64,000 bases of DNA from Pseudomonas sediminis (GCF_002741105.1 NZ_NIQU01000007.1:186001-250000), one strand, 5' to 3'. Numbered from the stretch's first letter, positions 33,785 through 43,193 are shown. The notes: a model not told the origin generated them from the letters alone. Made by a program: numbers and translations.

Positions 33785-34123
33785 TCAGTCGCGCTTGTAG
33801 CCGCTGCTGGTGCAGCCCAGGCAACGTACGAAGGCCTCTTTGCCCGGCTCGACTACCAGAGACTGAGCAGCTTCACCAACGTTGCCACCCAATGCGGTGA
33901 ACGGCAGGCTGACGATGAAGGCTGCAGCACCGATGGCAGTGGCGCCGATCAACAGCGGGCGAGCGATGACCAGATCACCGATCATGGCATAGCCCTTGGG
34001 CGCCTCGACGGTGTAGAGCGGATCGCCGCTGGCGTTCTGCTGAACCACTTCCGCTTGCGCCGATAGCGCCAGCAGGCCAGAGGTCAGCGCCAGGACAGCA
34101 GCGGAAGTGCGGAACGCTTTCAT
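33785..34123 (-). CDS. Small exported protein, unknown function
   Basis: A 112-aa protein with a signal peptide (FRTSAAVLALTSGLLALSAQAEV, cut after AQA). The mature part has one hydrophobic stretch (LLIGATAIGAAAFIVSLPFTALGG) and ends with two Cys in VRCLGCTSSGYKRD. That CxxC could form a disulfide or bind metal. I do not recognise a characterised family. ATG 34123 has a GATCGATCC context with a weak ribosome site. It lies between the acyltransferase and Na/Pi genes on the same strand, with spacing that suggests its own promoter. Confidence 0.75.
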   Translation of the reverse strand: MKAFRTSAAVLALTSGLLALSAQAEVVQQNASGDPLYTVEAPKGYAMIGDLVIARPLLIGATAIGAAAFIVSLPFTALGGNVGEAAQSLVVEPGKEAFVRCLGCTSSGYKRD

Positions 34124-34199
34124 GGATCGATCCTTCAAATTATTCGGGAAAGTGCCAGTAACTATAACAGCGCATTGATAATTGTCAGCGTGACGGACG

Positions 34200-34778
34200 T
34201 CAATCGCCGTGAAAGGCGTATTCCGGCTTTTTCGGTACATAAGGACGAAAGAACGCCAGCATCGTGGCCAGATCGGCTTTCTCGTCACCGCTTGGCTGAA
34301 AAGTCGGGCCGATCACCACGCGACGATTCTGGTAGTCCAGCGCCCCGAGCACGATGGGCACGCCTGCGCCCAGAGCTATATGGTAGAAGCCCATCTTCCA
34401 GCGCTCGACCTTCTTGCGTGTGCCCTCGGGCGAGAGCACCAGAATGAACTCGTCATGCTCGCGAAAAGCCTGAATGGCCTGTTCGACGGTATTCAACTGG
34501 CGATCCCGACGAATCGCAATACCGCCCCAACTGCGCATCAAGCCGCCGAAGGGCCAGCCGAAGATGCTGTGCTTGCCGAACCAGCGAGCATTCAGGCGCA
34601 GCACGAATTTCAGCGCGATGAAAATCACGAAGTCCCAGTTGGACGTGTGATGAGCGCCGATGGCAACGAACTTGTCGAGTTGCGGCAACTGCCCCTCGAT
34701 ACGCCAGCCCATCAATTTCAGCACGCTGCGCCCCAGCCATTCGGCAGCCGGATTGCGCGGTAGATAGTTGCCGGACAT
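34200..34778 (-). CDS. PlsC-type 1-acylglycerol-3-phosphate acyltransferase family protein
   Basis: A 192-aa acyltransferase-fold protein. Motif I HxxxxD is present as HHTSNWDF (about residues 47-54). The acceptor-binding motif FGGLMRSWGGIAIRR lies further on, and LSPEGTRKKVERWKMGFYHIA is motif III. It probably acylates a glycerophospholipid or related acceptor at the inner membrane. The specific substrate cannot be told, and housekeeping plsC is usually longer. It precedes the small exported protein gene on the minus strand. Confidence 0.88.
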   Translation of the reverse strand: MSGNYLPRNPAAEWLGRSVLKLMGWRIEGQLPQLDKFVAIGAHHTSNWDFVIFIALKFVLRLNARWFGKHSIFGWPFGGLMRSWGGIAIRRDRQLNTVEQAIQAFREHDEFILVLSPEGTRKKVERWKMGFYHIALGAGVPIVLGALDYQNRRVVIGPTFQPSGDEKADLATMLAFFRPYVPKKPEYAFHGD

Positions 34779-34864
34779 CTAACACCTTCGTTTTTCTTAT
34801 TTTTATGCCGTAGGGCGGGTTTCACATGCCCTACGGCTCGCCCATCTGGCAGATCGTCATCTGC

Positions 34865-35677
34865 TCAGCGCTGGCACTTGGGACAGTAAACACTCGCCCG
34901 CTGGCCCAGTTTGACCTCACGCAGCGTGCTGCCACAGACCTTGCAGAATTCGCCGCCACGCCCGTAGGCGAACAGTTCCTGCTGGAAGTATCCGGGCTGA
35001 CCATCGCCACCGACGAAGTCGCGCAGCGTAGTACCACCACGCTCGATGGCATGGGCGAGGATGCGTTTGATCTCCTCGGCCAGGCGCAGGTAACGCGCAC
35101 GCGAGACTGAGCCAGCCTCGCGGCGTGGATCGATGCCGGCAGCGAACAGCGCTTCGGTGGCGTAGATGTTGCCCACGCCCACCACCACGGCGTTATCCAT
35201 GATGAAGGGTTTGACGGCCATGCTGCGCCCACGCGACATCTGGAACAGACGCTCACCGTCGAACAACCCGCCCAACGGCTCCGGCCCGAGTTTGCTGAGC
35301 AATACGTGAGTCAGCGGGTCCTCACTCCACAGCAGTGCACCGAAACGCCGCGGATCGGTGTAACGCAGGGCAAGGCCGGACTCCAGCTCGATATCCACAT
35401 GCTCATGCTTGGCCGCAGCCAGGCCACATTCGACCAGGCGCAGACTGCCGGACATGCCCAGGTGACTGATCAGACTGCCGACTTCGGCCTTGATCAGCAG
35501 GTACTTGGCGCGCCGCTCGACGCACTCGATCCGCTGGCCGGACAGACGCACGTCCAGGTCTTCAGGGATCGGCCAACGCAGACGGCGCTCACGCACGATC
35601 ACGCGGCTGACGCGCTGACCTTCAAGATAGGGGGCGATACCGCGACGGGTAGTTTCGACTTCGGGTAATTCAGGCAT
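34865..35677 (-). CDS. mutM: Formamidopyrimidine-DNA glycosylase
   Basis: Removes 8-oxoguanine and Fapy lesions and nicks the abasic site. The 270-aa length is normal. The N-terminal PELPEVETTRRG holds the catalytic Pro2 and Glu3 after Met removal. The helix-two-turn-helix has the VVGVGNIYATEALFAAGI signature. The C-terminal zinc finger is CKVCGSTLREVKLGQRASVYCPKCQR (four Cys). It is transcribed away from the HDOD gene in tandem on the minus strand. Confidence 0.97.
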   Translation of the reverse strand: MPELPEVETTRRGIAPYLEGQRVSRVIVRERRLRWPIPEDLDVRLSGQRIECVERRAKYLLIKAEVGSLISHLGMSGSLRLVECGLAAAKHEHVDIELESGLALRYTDPRRFGALLWSEDPLTHVLLSKLGPEPLGGLFDGERLFQMSRGRSMAVKPFIMDNAVVVGVGNIYATEALFAAGIDPRREAGSVSRARYLRLAEEIKRILAHAIERGGTTLRDFVGGDGQPGYFQQELFAYGRGGEFCKVCGSTLREVKLGQRASVYCPKCQR

Positions 35678-35761
35678 GGCTATACGGCAGCAGAACGGCG
35701 GTGCGCCACCTTAGCAGGAGCGACCTGCCAAGCGGTAGAGCGCCGCCCAGCGAACGAGGGC

Positions 35762-36628
35762 TCAGAGCACGGCTAGATCGCGGATGCTCTCTCGCAGGTT
35801 TTCGAAGTCGTACTCCGAGAGTCCCACATACTCCAGGATCGGCTGCGAAATGTACTGCCACTCCATGTCGACGGCCTGGCCACCCAACACACGATGGCTC
35901 TCGCAGACATGCTCGGCCATCTTCAGGATGCCCAGCAGTGTCTTGAGCTGCGCATCGCGCCCGGAGTCGTCGCTGAAGATCGACAGGGCGTTGTGGTGGT
36001 TGGCGATGACCTCGCAGAGGTGTTCCGGCAGGCGCCAGGAACGCGCGGTGAAGTACCCCACCACCGCATGGTTAGTGGTCAGCAGGCGGTTCTCGGTATC
36101 GACCACGCGACGCTCGTCGCTGGCGCTGGCGTAAGCTTCCTCCAGCACCTGCATGTAATTGGGGAAGCGCTTGAGCATCAGCGGAATGCCGCAATCGTGG
36201 AACAGCCCCAGGCTGTAGGCCTCGTCAGGCGAGTGATAACCAAGGCGCTTGGCCAGGGTCAGGCAGGTCATTGCCACATCCTGAGCACTGTCCCAGAAAC
36301 GGTTGAGTACCAGGATGGCCTCGTCGGTCAGCTCACCTTTGATCGACTGCGCGTTGATCAGGTTGATCACCGTGTTGCAACCCAGCAGGTTGACCGCCTG
36401 CTGGATCGACGCGATGCGATTGGCCAGGCCGAAATGCGGGGAGTTGACGATCTTCAGCAGCGAGCCGGACAGCCCCGGGTCCTGACTGATCAGCTTGGCG
36501 ATGCTGCGCAGATCGGGATTAGGCATGATCTGCTCCATCTGCAGGTCGACCATGATCTGCGGTTGTGGCGGTACGCTGATCCCCTGCAGGACTTGCTGGA
36601 TCTGTTCGGCGGTGAGTTCGTAGGTCAT
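35762..36628 (-). CDS. HDOD domain signalling protein
   Basis: A 288-aa protein with a single HDOD domain spanning most of its length. It contains PQIMVDLQMEQIMPNPDLRSIAKLISQDPGLSGSLLKIVNSPHFGL, and later GLFHDCGIPLMLKRFP and HHNALSIF. HDOD proteins resemble HD phosphodiesterases but often lack activity, and act in signal transduction, sometimes in c-di-GMP or motility networks. No receiver or GGDEF domain is attached. ATG 36628 was chosen because the residues upstream are non-conserved and lack a ribosome site. The role here is unknown. Confidence 0.87.
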   Translation of the reverse strand: MTYELTAEQIQQVLQGISVPPQPQIMVDLQMEQIMPNPDLRSIAKLISQDPGLSGSLLKIVNSPHFGLANRIASIQQAVNLLGCNTVINLINAQSIKGELTDEAILVLNRFWDSAQDVAMTCLTLAKRLGYHSPDEAYSLGLFHDCGIPLMLKRFPNYMQVLEEAYASASDERRVVDTENRLLTTNHAVVGYFTARSWRLPEHLCEVIANHHNALSIFSDDSGRDAQLKTLLGILKMAEHVCESHRVLGGQAVDMEWQYISQPILEYVGLSEYDFENLRESIRDLAVL

Positions 36629-36766
36629 GGAAAGGGAATCGTGCAGGATGAGAAGTAGGACACAGTCTAGCCAAAGCACCGACCTGCTCGCAGCCGACTT
36701 TTGTAAACGCCGGCCTGGCGCGCAAACCGCTATAATCCCGCTCTTTTCCCCGCGGAGCCCGAACTC

Positions 36767-37966
36767 ATGTCTTCCCTGCCCAGTCTGCGCCTGAAAGCCA
36801 ACGCCGACCGACGCCTGCGCGCCGGCCACCTGTGGGTATACAGCAACGAGATCGATGTCGCCGCCACCCCGCTGCATGGTTTCGCTGCCGGCGACCAGGC
36901 CGTCCTGGAAGCGGCCGGCGGCAAGCCGCTGGGCATCGTCGCCATGAGTCCGAACAACCTGATCTGCGCCCGCCTGCTGTCGCGCGACGTCAAGCATGTG
37001 CTGGACAAGTCACTGCTGGTGCATCGCCTCAATGTGGCCCTGAGCCTGCGCGAGCGCCTGTTCGACCAGCCCTGCTACCGCCTGGTGTATGGCGACTCCG
37101 ACCTGCTGCCGGGGCTGGTGGTCGACCGTTTCTTCGACATCCTCGTGGTCCAACTGGCTTCCGCCACCATGGAGGCGCACAAGGATGACGTGCTCGCCGC
37201 GCTGATCCAGGTGTGCAAGCCCAGCGGCATTCTGTTCAAGAACGACTCCGCCGCGCGCGACGCCGAAGGACTCGAGCGCTACGTCGACACCGCCTTCGGC
37301 GTGGTGCCGGAGTGGGTAGCGCTGGAAGAGAACGGCGTGAAGTTCGAAGCCCCGGTGATCGAAGGACAGAAGACCGGCTGGTTCTACGATCACCGCATGA
37401 ACCGCGCGCGCCTGGCGCCCTACGTCAAAGGCAAGCGCGTGCTCGACCTGTTCAGCTACATCGGCGGCTGGGGCGTGCAGGCCGCGGCGTTCGGCGCCAG
37501 CGAAGTGTTCTGCGTGGACGCCTCGGCCTTCGCCCTCGACGGCGTGGAACGTAATGCCACGCTCAACGGTTTCGCCGAGAAGGTCACCTGCGTCGAAGGC
37601 GATGTGTTCGCCGCGCTACGCGAACTGAAATCCGCAGAGGAGCGCTTCGACGTGGTGATCGCCGATCCACCCGCCTTCATCAAGCGCAAGAAAGACATCA
37701 AGAACGGCGAAGCGGCCTATCGTCGTCTCAACGAAACTGCCATCCGCCTGCTCAACAAGGACGGCATCCTGGTCAGCGCCAGTTGCTCCATGCACCTGGA
37801 GGAAGACAACCTGCAGAACATCCTGCTGACCAGCGCGCGTCACTTGGACCGCAACATCCAGCTGCTCGAGCGCGGCGCCCAGGGCCCCGATCATCCGGTA
37901 CACCCGGCCATCGCTGAAACTCGCTACATCAAGAGTCTCACCGTTCGCCTGCTGCCCAACAGTTGA
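36767..37966 (+). CDS. rlmI: 23S rRNA m5C1962 methyltransferase (RlmI type)
   Basis: A 399-aa protein: N-terminal PUA RNA-binding domain (residues 1-80, with RRLRAGHLWVYSNEID), then an EEHEE-type central domain and a Rossmann methyltransferase. The SAM site is VLDLFSYIGGWGVQAAAFGASEVFCVDAS. The motif IV DPPAFIKRKKD and the catalytic-Cys segment LVSASCSMHL are visible. It methylates C1962 of 23S rRNA. A hairpin follows about 8 bp after the stop. Confidence 0.92.
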   Translation: MSSLPSLRLKANADRRLRAGHLWVYSNEIDVAATPLHGFAAGDQAVLEAAGGKPLGIVAMSPNNLICARLLSRDVKHVLDKSLLVHRLNVALSLRERLFDQPCYRLVYGDSDLLPGLVVDRFFDILVVQLASATMEAHKDDVLAALIQVCKPSGILFKNDSAARDAEGLERYVDTAFGVVPEWVALEENGVKFEAPVIEGQKTGWFYDHRMNRARLAPYVKGKRVLDLFSYIGGWGVQAAAFGASEVFCVDASAFALDGVERNATLNGFAEKVTCVEGDVFAALRELKSAEERFDVVIADPPAFIKRKKDIKNGEAAYRRLNETAIRLLNKDGILVSASCSMHLEEDNLQNILLTSARHLDRNIQLLERGAQGPDHPVHPAIAETRYIKSLTVRLLPNS

Positions 37967-37973
37967 GCAGCCT

Positions 37974-38002
37974 GCACCTGCCGAGTGCGTTTCGGCAGGT
38001 GC
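37974..38002 (+). terminator. Hairpin after rlmI
   Basis: Perfect 11-bp arms GCACCTGCCGA/TCGGCAGGTGC flank a seven-base loop, starting about 8 bp after the rlmI stop. A pyrimidine-rich CCCCTCTCTTCCC follows rather than a clean T-run. The remaining 230 bp up to the ABC operon show no further recognisable element apart from a probable promoter region. Confidence 0.6.
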
Positions 38003-38235
38003 CCCCTCTCTTCCCGCGCTGTTACCTCCCCCCACACCCGCCTCGCATCTCTCCCAGCATCGACTAGGCTTGAACCTGCATAGAAGAGCGCTATCAGCCG
38101 GCCATCAGTCATCTGGCTTGCTTATTGCTTTTAGCTATCAACATAACGATCGCCTCCCACGAAGGGGGTGAATCGACTCAGAAGTTGGAGCCTTGGCCAC
38201 GAGCTGACTCCACATTGCGTATAGCGGGGAGGACT

Positions 38236-39354
38236 ATGACTGCGCAGGCTGGGAACGACGCGTTCCTGCGATTCACCAACGTCAAGAAGACCTACGATCA
38301 CAAGACCCTGGTGGTCAAGGACTTCAACCTCAATGTGGCCAAGGGCGAATTCATCACCCTGCTCGGCCCCTCCGGTTCCGGCAAGACCACCTGCCTGATG
38401 ATGCTAGCCGGCTTCGAGGACGTGACCAGCGGCGAGATCCTGATCAACGGCCGCAACGTCACCAGCATAGCCCCCTACGATCGCAACATCGGCATGGTCT
38501 TCCAGCAGTACGCGCTGTTCCCGCACATGACCATCCGCGAGAACCTGGCCTACCCGCTGAAGATCCGCAAACTACCCAAGGACGAGATTCGCGCCAAGGT
38601 CGAGGAGTACCTCGCCCTGGTCGAACTGCAGGCCTTTGGCGGTCGCTACCCCGGCCAGCTCTCCGGTGGCCAGCGCCAGCGTGTGGCCCTGGCCCGCGCG
38701 CTGATCTTCGCCCCGGACATCGTGCTGATGGACGAGCCCCTCGGCGCGCTGGACAAGAAGCTGCGCGAGCAGATGCAGTTCGAGATCAAGCGCCTGCACG
38801 AGCAGCTCGGTTTCACTGTGATCTACGTAACCCATGACCAGACCGAAGCGCTGACCATGAGCGACCGCATCGCCGTGTTCAACAACGGCGTGGTGCAACA
38901 ATGCGCGCCGCCCCACGTACTTTACGAGCGCCCGGCCAACATGTTCGTCGCCGACTTCATCGGTGAAAGCAACAAGCTGCCCGGCGTGATCGAGAGCGTC
39001 AGCGAAGAGCGCGTCGAAGTGCGCCTGCAGGATGGCGGCCTGGTCAGCACCCTGAAGGCCAACTGCACGGAAATCGGCCAAGCCACCACCGTCTCGGTGC
39101 GCCCGGAAAAACTCAACTTCACCGACCGCCTTGGCGCCGCTGGCAATCAGGTCAAGGCCCGCTTCGTCACCCGCCACTACGTCGGTGAATACATCCGCTA
39201 CCACTTCGAAACCGCCAGCGGCAGCGAGCTGGTGGTGAAGAACCTGAACGACAGTTCAGCCCCGCAACTCAGCACTCAGGAAGAGGTCGCCCTGGCCTGG
39301 CTGCCGGAAGACAGCCAGGCCCTGGATCGATCGGAAGTCCCCACCCACAACTAG
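38236..39354 (+). CDS. Polyamine-type ABC transporter ATP-binding protein (PotA-like)
   Basis: A 372-aa ABC ATPase of the spermidine/putrescine-type import family. Walker A GPSGSGKTT, Q-loop VFQQYALFPHMT, signature LSGGQRQRVALARAL, Walker B VLMDEPLGALD and H-loop YVTHDQ are complete. A C-terminal TOBE domain follows (VSVRPEKLNF region). It energises the two permeases encoded downstream. The start ATG 38236 has GGGGAGGAC upstream. It heads a four-gene ATPase-SBP-permease-permease operon, similar in order to PA0326-PA0323. The transported compound is not determined. Confidence 0.92.
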   Translation: MTAQAGNDAFLRFTNVKKTYDHKTLVVKDFNLNVAKGEFITLLGPSGSGKTTCLMMLAGFEDVTSGEILINGRNVTSIAPYDRNIGMVFQQYALFPHMTIRENLAYPLKIRKLPKDEIRAKVEEYLALVELQAFGGRYPGQLSGGQRQRVALARALIFAPDIVLMDEPLGALDKKLREQMQFEIKRLHEQLGFTVIYVTHDQTEALTMSDRIAVFNNGVVQQCAPPHVLYERPANMFVADFIGESNKLPGVIESVSEERVEVRLQDGGLVSTLKANCTEIGQATTVSVRPEKLNFTDRLGAAGNQVKARFVTRHYVGEYIRYHFETASGSELVVKNLNDSSAPQLSTQEEVALAWLPEDSQALDRSEVPTHN

Positions 39355-39376
39355 TAGAAGCAAATGGAGCACAGCA

Positions 39377-40450
39377 ATGGCTAGATCACTGACTACCAGC
39401 GTTTCCACCTTCGCCCTGGTGGCGGCACTGGGACTGGCAACGGGCAGCGCCACCGCCCAGGACAGCCTTACCGTGGTTTCCTGGGGCGGGTCCTACGGCG
39501 CCGCGCAGAAGAAACACGTCATCGACCCGTACCAGGCGGAATCCGGCGTCAAGGTACTGTTCGAGGACTACTCGGGTGGCGTTGCCGAGATCAAGGCTCA
39601 GGTCGAATCCGGCAACATCCAGTGGGACGTGGTTGACTTCGAAGTGATCGACCTCGAGCGCGCCTGCTCCGAAGGCTTGCTGGAAACCCTCGACCACAGC
39701 GTGCTGCCGGCCGGCATCGACGGCACCGCAGCAGCACAGGACTTCATTCCCGAAGCACTGGCCAGTGAGTGCGCGGTGGGCAACATCGTCTGGTCGGTGG
39801 TGTTCGCCTTCAACGACAACACCATCGGCGGCACCAAGGCCACCAGCATTGGCGACTTCTTCGACACCACCAAGATCCCTGGCAAGCGCGCCATGCGCAA
39901 ACGCCCACAGGTGAACATGGAGTGGGCGCTGATGGCCGATGGCGTGGCGCCTGAGGAAGTCTACGAAGTGCTGGCCACGCCGGAAGGCCAACAACGCGCC
40001 TTCGACAAACTGGCCAGCATCAAGAAAGACATCGTCTGGTTCGACTCCTGGTCGCAAGCGCCGCAACTGCTCAACGACGGTGGCGCGGTACTGGTGCAAT
40101 CGGCCAACGGCCGCTTCTACGACGCCATCGTGCAGGAGAAGAAGCCCTTCGAAATCGTCTGGGACGGCCACGTCTACGACCTCGACGCCTGGGCCATCGT
40201 CAAGGGCACCAAGAAGAAAGAGCTGGCCATGGAGTTCATCAAGTACGCCACCGGTTCCAAGCCGCTGGCGGGCATGCCGGACGTCGCCTACGGCCCGACC
40301 CGCAAGTCGTCCATGCCGCTGGCAGACCAGACTGCGACGCCGCACCTGCCGACCGCTCACCTGGATAAAGGCATCCAGGCTGGCTCCGAGTTCTGGGCTG
40401 ACTATGGCGAGTCGTTGGGTGAGAAATTCAACGAGTGGCTGTTGAAGTAA
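39377..40450 (+). CDS. ABC transporter periplasmic substrate-binding protein (PotD/F-like)
   Basis: A 357-aa protein with a signal peptide (MARSLTTSVSTFALVAALG, cut at ATAQD). The mature N-terminus DSLTVVSWGGSYGAAQKKHVIDPYQAESGVKV is typical of family 1 polyamine-type solute-binding proteins. ANGRFYDAIV and YGPTRKSSMPL lie in the second lobe. It binds the solute in the periplasm for the permeases downstream. Specificity for putrescine, spermidine or another compound cannot be read without aligning pocket residues. The gene follows the ATPase by 22 bp. Confidence 0.92.
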   Translation: MARSLTTSVSTFALVAALGLATGSATAQDSLTVVSWGGSYGAAQKKHVIDPYQAESGVKVLFEDYSGGVAEIKAQVESGNIQWDVVDFEVIDLERACSEGLLETLDHSVLPAGIDGTAAAQDFIPEALASECAVGNIVWSVVFAFNDNTIGGTKATSIGDFFDTTKIPGKRAMRKRPQVNMEWALMADGVAPEEVYEVLATPEGQQRAFDKLASIKKDIVWFDSWSQAPQLLNDGGAVLVQSANGRFYDAIVQEKKPFEIVWDGHVYDLDAWAIVKGTKKKELAMEFIKYATGSKPLAGMPDVAYGPTRKSSMPLADQTATPHLPTAHLDKGIQAGSEFWADYGESLGEKFNEWLLK

Positions 40451-40475
40451 AGCACCAGCATCCTGTCTCCCCCGA

Positions 40476-40528
40476 CCTGTGGGAGGTGCTTTAGCCGCGA
40501 CCGTCGCCGCTGAAGCACCGCCTACAGG
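40476..40528. repeat. REP-type palindrome within the ABC operon
   Basis: Complementary arms (CCTGTGGGAGGTGCTTTAGC and GCTGAAGCACCGCCTACAGG) form a long hairpin in the 120-bp gap between the binding-protein gene and the first permease. The core is the same REP type as at 23.7 kb. It could stabilise the abundant binding-protein message and lower permease expression. Confidence 0.85.
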
Positions 40529-40570
40529 AGTCGGGGGGAACAGTTGGGCTGAATCCACCGGAGTAACACC

Positions 40571-41806
40571 TTGTCATCCCTGACCACCAGCGAAGCCGGC
40601 CAAGCCGCCAGCGCCCGTCGCAAGAAACGCCTCGCCGCCTTTCTCTTCGTGGTGCCGCTGCTGCTGTTCATCATCGTCACCTTCGTCGCCCCCATCGGTA
40701 CCATGCTGTGGCGCAGCGTGTATCACCCGACCGTGGCCGAACTGATTCCGCAGACCCTGGCCGAGCTCGAACGCTGGGAAGATCACAAGCAACTGCCAGA
40801 CGAGAAGACCCTGCAGGTATTCGTCAGCGAACTGCACACGCTCAACGAGCAGCGCCTGTCAGGCAAGCTGTCCGAGGAGTTCAACCGCGCCTATACGGGC
40901 ATGTCCAGCGTGGTCAAATCTACCGCGCGGCGTATCGGCAGGCTGGATGCACAAGCGCTGCAGGCCCAGGGTGTGCAAACCCTGCTCGATGCCCATCGCA
41001 ACTGGAGCAAACCCGAGCTGTGGTACGCCATCGAGCGTTCCGGCAAGGTCTACACCTACGATTACTACCTGACGGCCCTGGACCTGGAACTGCACCCCGA
41101 CGACGGCATCCAGGTGCGCCAGGACACGCAGATCTACCTGCAGCTGTATACCAAGACCCTGAACATGGCGCTGGTCATCACCCTGCTCTGCGCCCTGCTC
41201 GGCTACCCGCTGGCCTACTACCTCGCCGGCCTGCCGTCGAACCGCGCCAACCTGCTGCTGGTGCTGGTGCTGCTGCCGTTCTGGACCTCGCTGCTGGTGC
41301 GTACCACCTCGTGGATCGCGCTATTGCAGACCAACGGCGTGATCAATTCCTTCCTCATGGGCATCGGCCTGATCAGTCAGCCCTTCGAGATGCTCTACAC
41401 CTCGTTCGCCACCGTGGTGGCGATGACTCACATCCTGCTGCCGTTCATGATCCTGCCGCTGTACAGCGTGATGCGCGGCATCGACCCCAGCTACATGCGC
41501 GCCGCACTCAGCCTGGGCGAAAAACCAATACCGGCGTTCGCCCGCATCTATTTCCCGATGACATTGCCAGGGCTCAGCGCCGGAGCATTGCTGGTGTTCA
41601 TCATCTCGGTCGGCTACTACATCACCCCGGCACTGGTCGGTGGCACCGACGGGCAGATGATCAGCAACATCATCGCCTTCCATATGCAGCGTTCGAACAA
41701 CTGGGAGCTGGCCGCCGCGCTGGGCTCGCTGCTGCTCGGGCTGATCATGCTGCTGTACTGGGTGTACGACCGTTTCGTCGGCGCCAGCAACATCAAGTTG
41801 GGATGA
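40571..41806 (+). CDS. ABC transporter permease 1 (PotB-like) with large periplasmic loop
   Basis: A 411-aa inner-membrane permease. TM1 is at about residues 21-40. About 150 soluble residues follow before TM2 near residue 198, then five more TM helices with the permease EAA loop DPSYMRAALSLGEKPIPAF. PotB-type permeases are typically about 280 aa, so the extra loop is a distinguishing feature. The proposed start is TTG 40571 with GGAG eight bases upstream; there is no earlier ATG in frame and later ATGs would lose TM1. It follows a REP and overlaps nothing. Confidence 0.88.
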   Translation: MSSLTTSEAGQAASARRKKRLAAFLFVVPLLLFIIVTFVAPIGTMLWRSVYHPTVAELIPQTLAELERWEDHKQLPDEKTLQVFVSELHTLNEQRLSGKLSEEFNRAYTGMSSVVKSTARRIGRLDAQALQAQGVQTLLDAHRNWSKPELWYAIERSGKVYTYDYYLTALDLELHPDDGIQVRQDTQIYLQLYTKTLNMALVITLLCALLGYPLAYYLAGLPSNRANLLLVLVLLPFWTSLLVRTTSWIALLQTNGVINSFLMGIGLISQPFEMLYTSFATVVAMTHILLPFMILPLYSVMRGIDPSYMRAALSLGEKPIPAFARIYFPMTLPGLSAGALLVFIISVGYYITPALVGGTDGQMISNIIAFHMQRSNNWELAAALGSLLLGLIMLLYWVYDRFVGASNIKLG

Positions 41807-41813
41807 TGAGACG

Positions 41814-42668
41814 ATGAAGATCCCCGCCTACTACGGCTTCTGGCACCACCTCGGACACTGGCTGCTCAAGGCCAGCTCTTGGTTGGTGCTGCTGTTCCTG
41901 ATCCTGCCGATCCTGGTGATCGTGCCGCTGTCGTTCAACGCCGAGCCGTTCTTCAGCTTCACCGAAGGCATGCTCACCCTCGACCCCGAGGCCTATTCGC
42001 TGCGCTGGTACCGGGAGATATTCAACGATCCGAAATGGATACTGGCGATCAAGAACAGCTTCTTCATCGGCATCCTCTCGACCATCCTCGCCACCATTCT
42101 GGGCACCTGCGCCGCCATAGGCCTGGCCCGCGATGAGATGCCGTTTCGCCGCTTCATCACCGCCCTGCTGCTATCGCCGATGATCGTGCCGCTGATCATC
42201 ACCGCTGCCGGGATGTTCTTCTTCTACTCCAACCTGGGTCTGGCCGGTGGCTACCTCGGGGTGATTCTGGCGCACGCGGCGCTGGGCACGCCGTTCGTCA
42301 TCATCACCGTCACCGCCACGCTGACCGGCTTCGACTACAGCCTGGCGCGCGCGGCGCTGAATCTCGGCGCCACGCCGATTCGCGTGTTCTTCGACGTGAT
42401 CATGCCGCTGATCCGCCCCGGGGTGATTTCCGGCGCGCTATTCGCGTTCATCACCTCGTTCGACGAAGTGGTGGTGATCCTGTTCATGGCCGGCCCACAA
42501 CAGCGCACCATTCCACGGCAGATGTTCTCGGGCCTGCGCGAGCAGATCAACCCGAGCATCCTGGCCATCGCCACCCTGCTGATTCTAGTGTCCATCGCCT
42601 TGCTGGTGACCATCGAACTGTTGCGCCGCCGCGCGGAGCGCATGCGAGGGATCGAGATACCAAACTAA
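41814..42668 (+). CDS. ABC transporter permease 2 (PotC-like)
   Basis: A 284-aa inner-membrane permease with six TM helices (first SSWLVLLFLILPILVIVPLSF). The periplasmic LDPEAYSLRWYREIFNDPKWILAIKNSF segment and the EAA loop FDYSLARAALNLGATPIRVFFDVIMPLIRPG are both canonical for PotC. It pairs with the upstream permease and starts 7 bp after its stop. It is the last gene of the operon. Confidence 0.93.
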   Translation: MKIPAYYGFWHHLGHWLLKASSWLVLLFLILPILVIVPLSFNAEPFFSFTEGMLTLDPEAYSLRWYREIFNDPKWILAIKNSFFIGILSTILATILGTCAAIGLARDEMPFRRFITALLLSPMIVPLIITAAGMFFFYSNLGLAGGYLGVILAHAALGTPFVIITVTATLTGFDYSLARAALNLGATPIRVFFDVIMPLIRPGVISGALFAFITSFDEVVVILFMAGPQQRTIPRQMFSGLREQINPSILAIATLLILVSIALLVTIELLRRRAERMRGIEIPN

Positions 42669-43193
42669 TTGAGCACGTCAGTGCCAGTAATAGTCCGATA
42701 CATACCTGAGCACGACACAAGAGCGTCTAGTACGCCAATATTCCAGCGTCAGGCCTATTTCTCGCTGTCCTCATGAACCACACGGGCGATATGCTAGTTC
42801 ATCAGACAAGCAGAGCCCGTACCATGATCACGCCCTCCCACGAAGGCATCAGCCACCTAGTGGCCGATGCGCTCGCTCCGCCCCTCCCCCGCCACAAACC
42901 GGCCGCTGCCCCATATATGGAGACGGATGCACACAGGTGCAGCTAAACCGCTGAGCTGCACCGACTGCCTCTGAACGGTACCGGCCTCTCGTCCAAGTGA
43001 CTGGAAACAGGGGAACGCACATCTCAACTCACCCGCCTCCGGCGAGTGAAGCCCTTAGCTTCCGTTACTTCTTCTATCGATGTTGGGCGTCCCTCCTCAC
43101 CTGCGACCCGTACGCCAGGCAAGAAGAACGTCCAACTCTGTGCCAGCCCAGCGGTGGATTGCCCGCCCCGCGCCAAGAAGAGATAGAGCTAAG
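42669..43193. other. Intergenic region between ABC operon and chemosensory cluster
   Basis: 525 bp without a supported gene. I see no strong terminator, tRNA or repeat. A 40-codon open frame (42824-42946) starts with ATG but lacks a ribosome site and any recognisable sequence. The GTG start of the kinase lies at the right edge with a modest purine-rich AGAAGAGATAGAG before it. The promoter of the cluster probably lies here, but I could not assign hexamers confidently. Confidence 0.6.

Noticed and set aside
32154..33800. Long open frame antisense to the Na/Pi transporter gene
   Set aside because: It is Gln/His/Arg-rich shadow coding of a GC-rich gene with no ribosome site or motif; the opposite strand has clear transporter motifs.
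42824..42946. 40-codon open frame in the gap before the chemosensory cluster
   Set aside because: No ribosome site, no recognisable residues and Pro-rich low complexity; random open frames of this size are expected.
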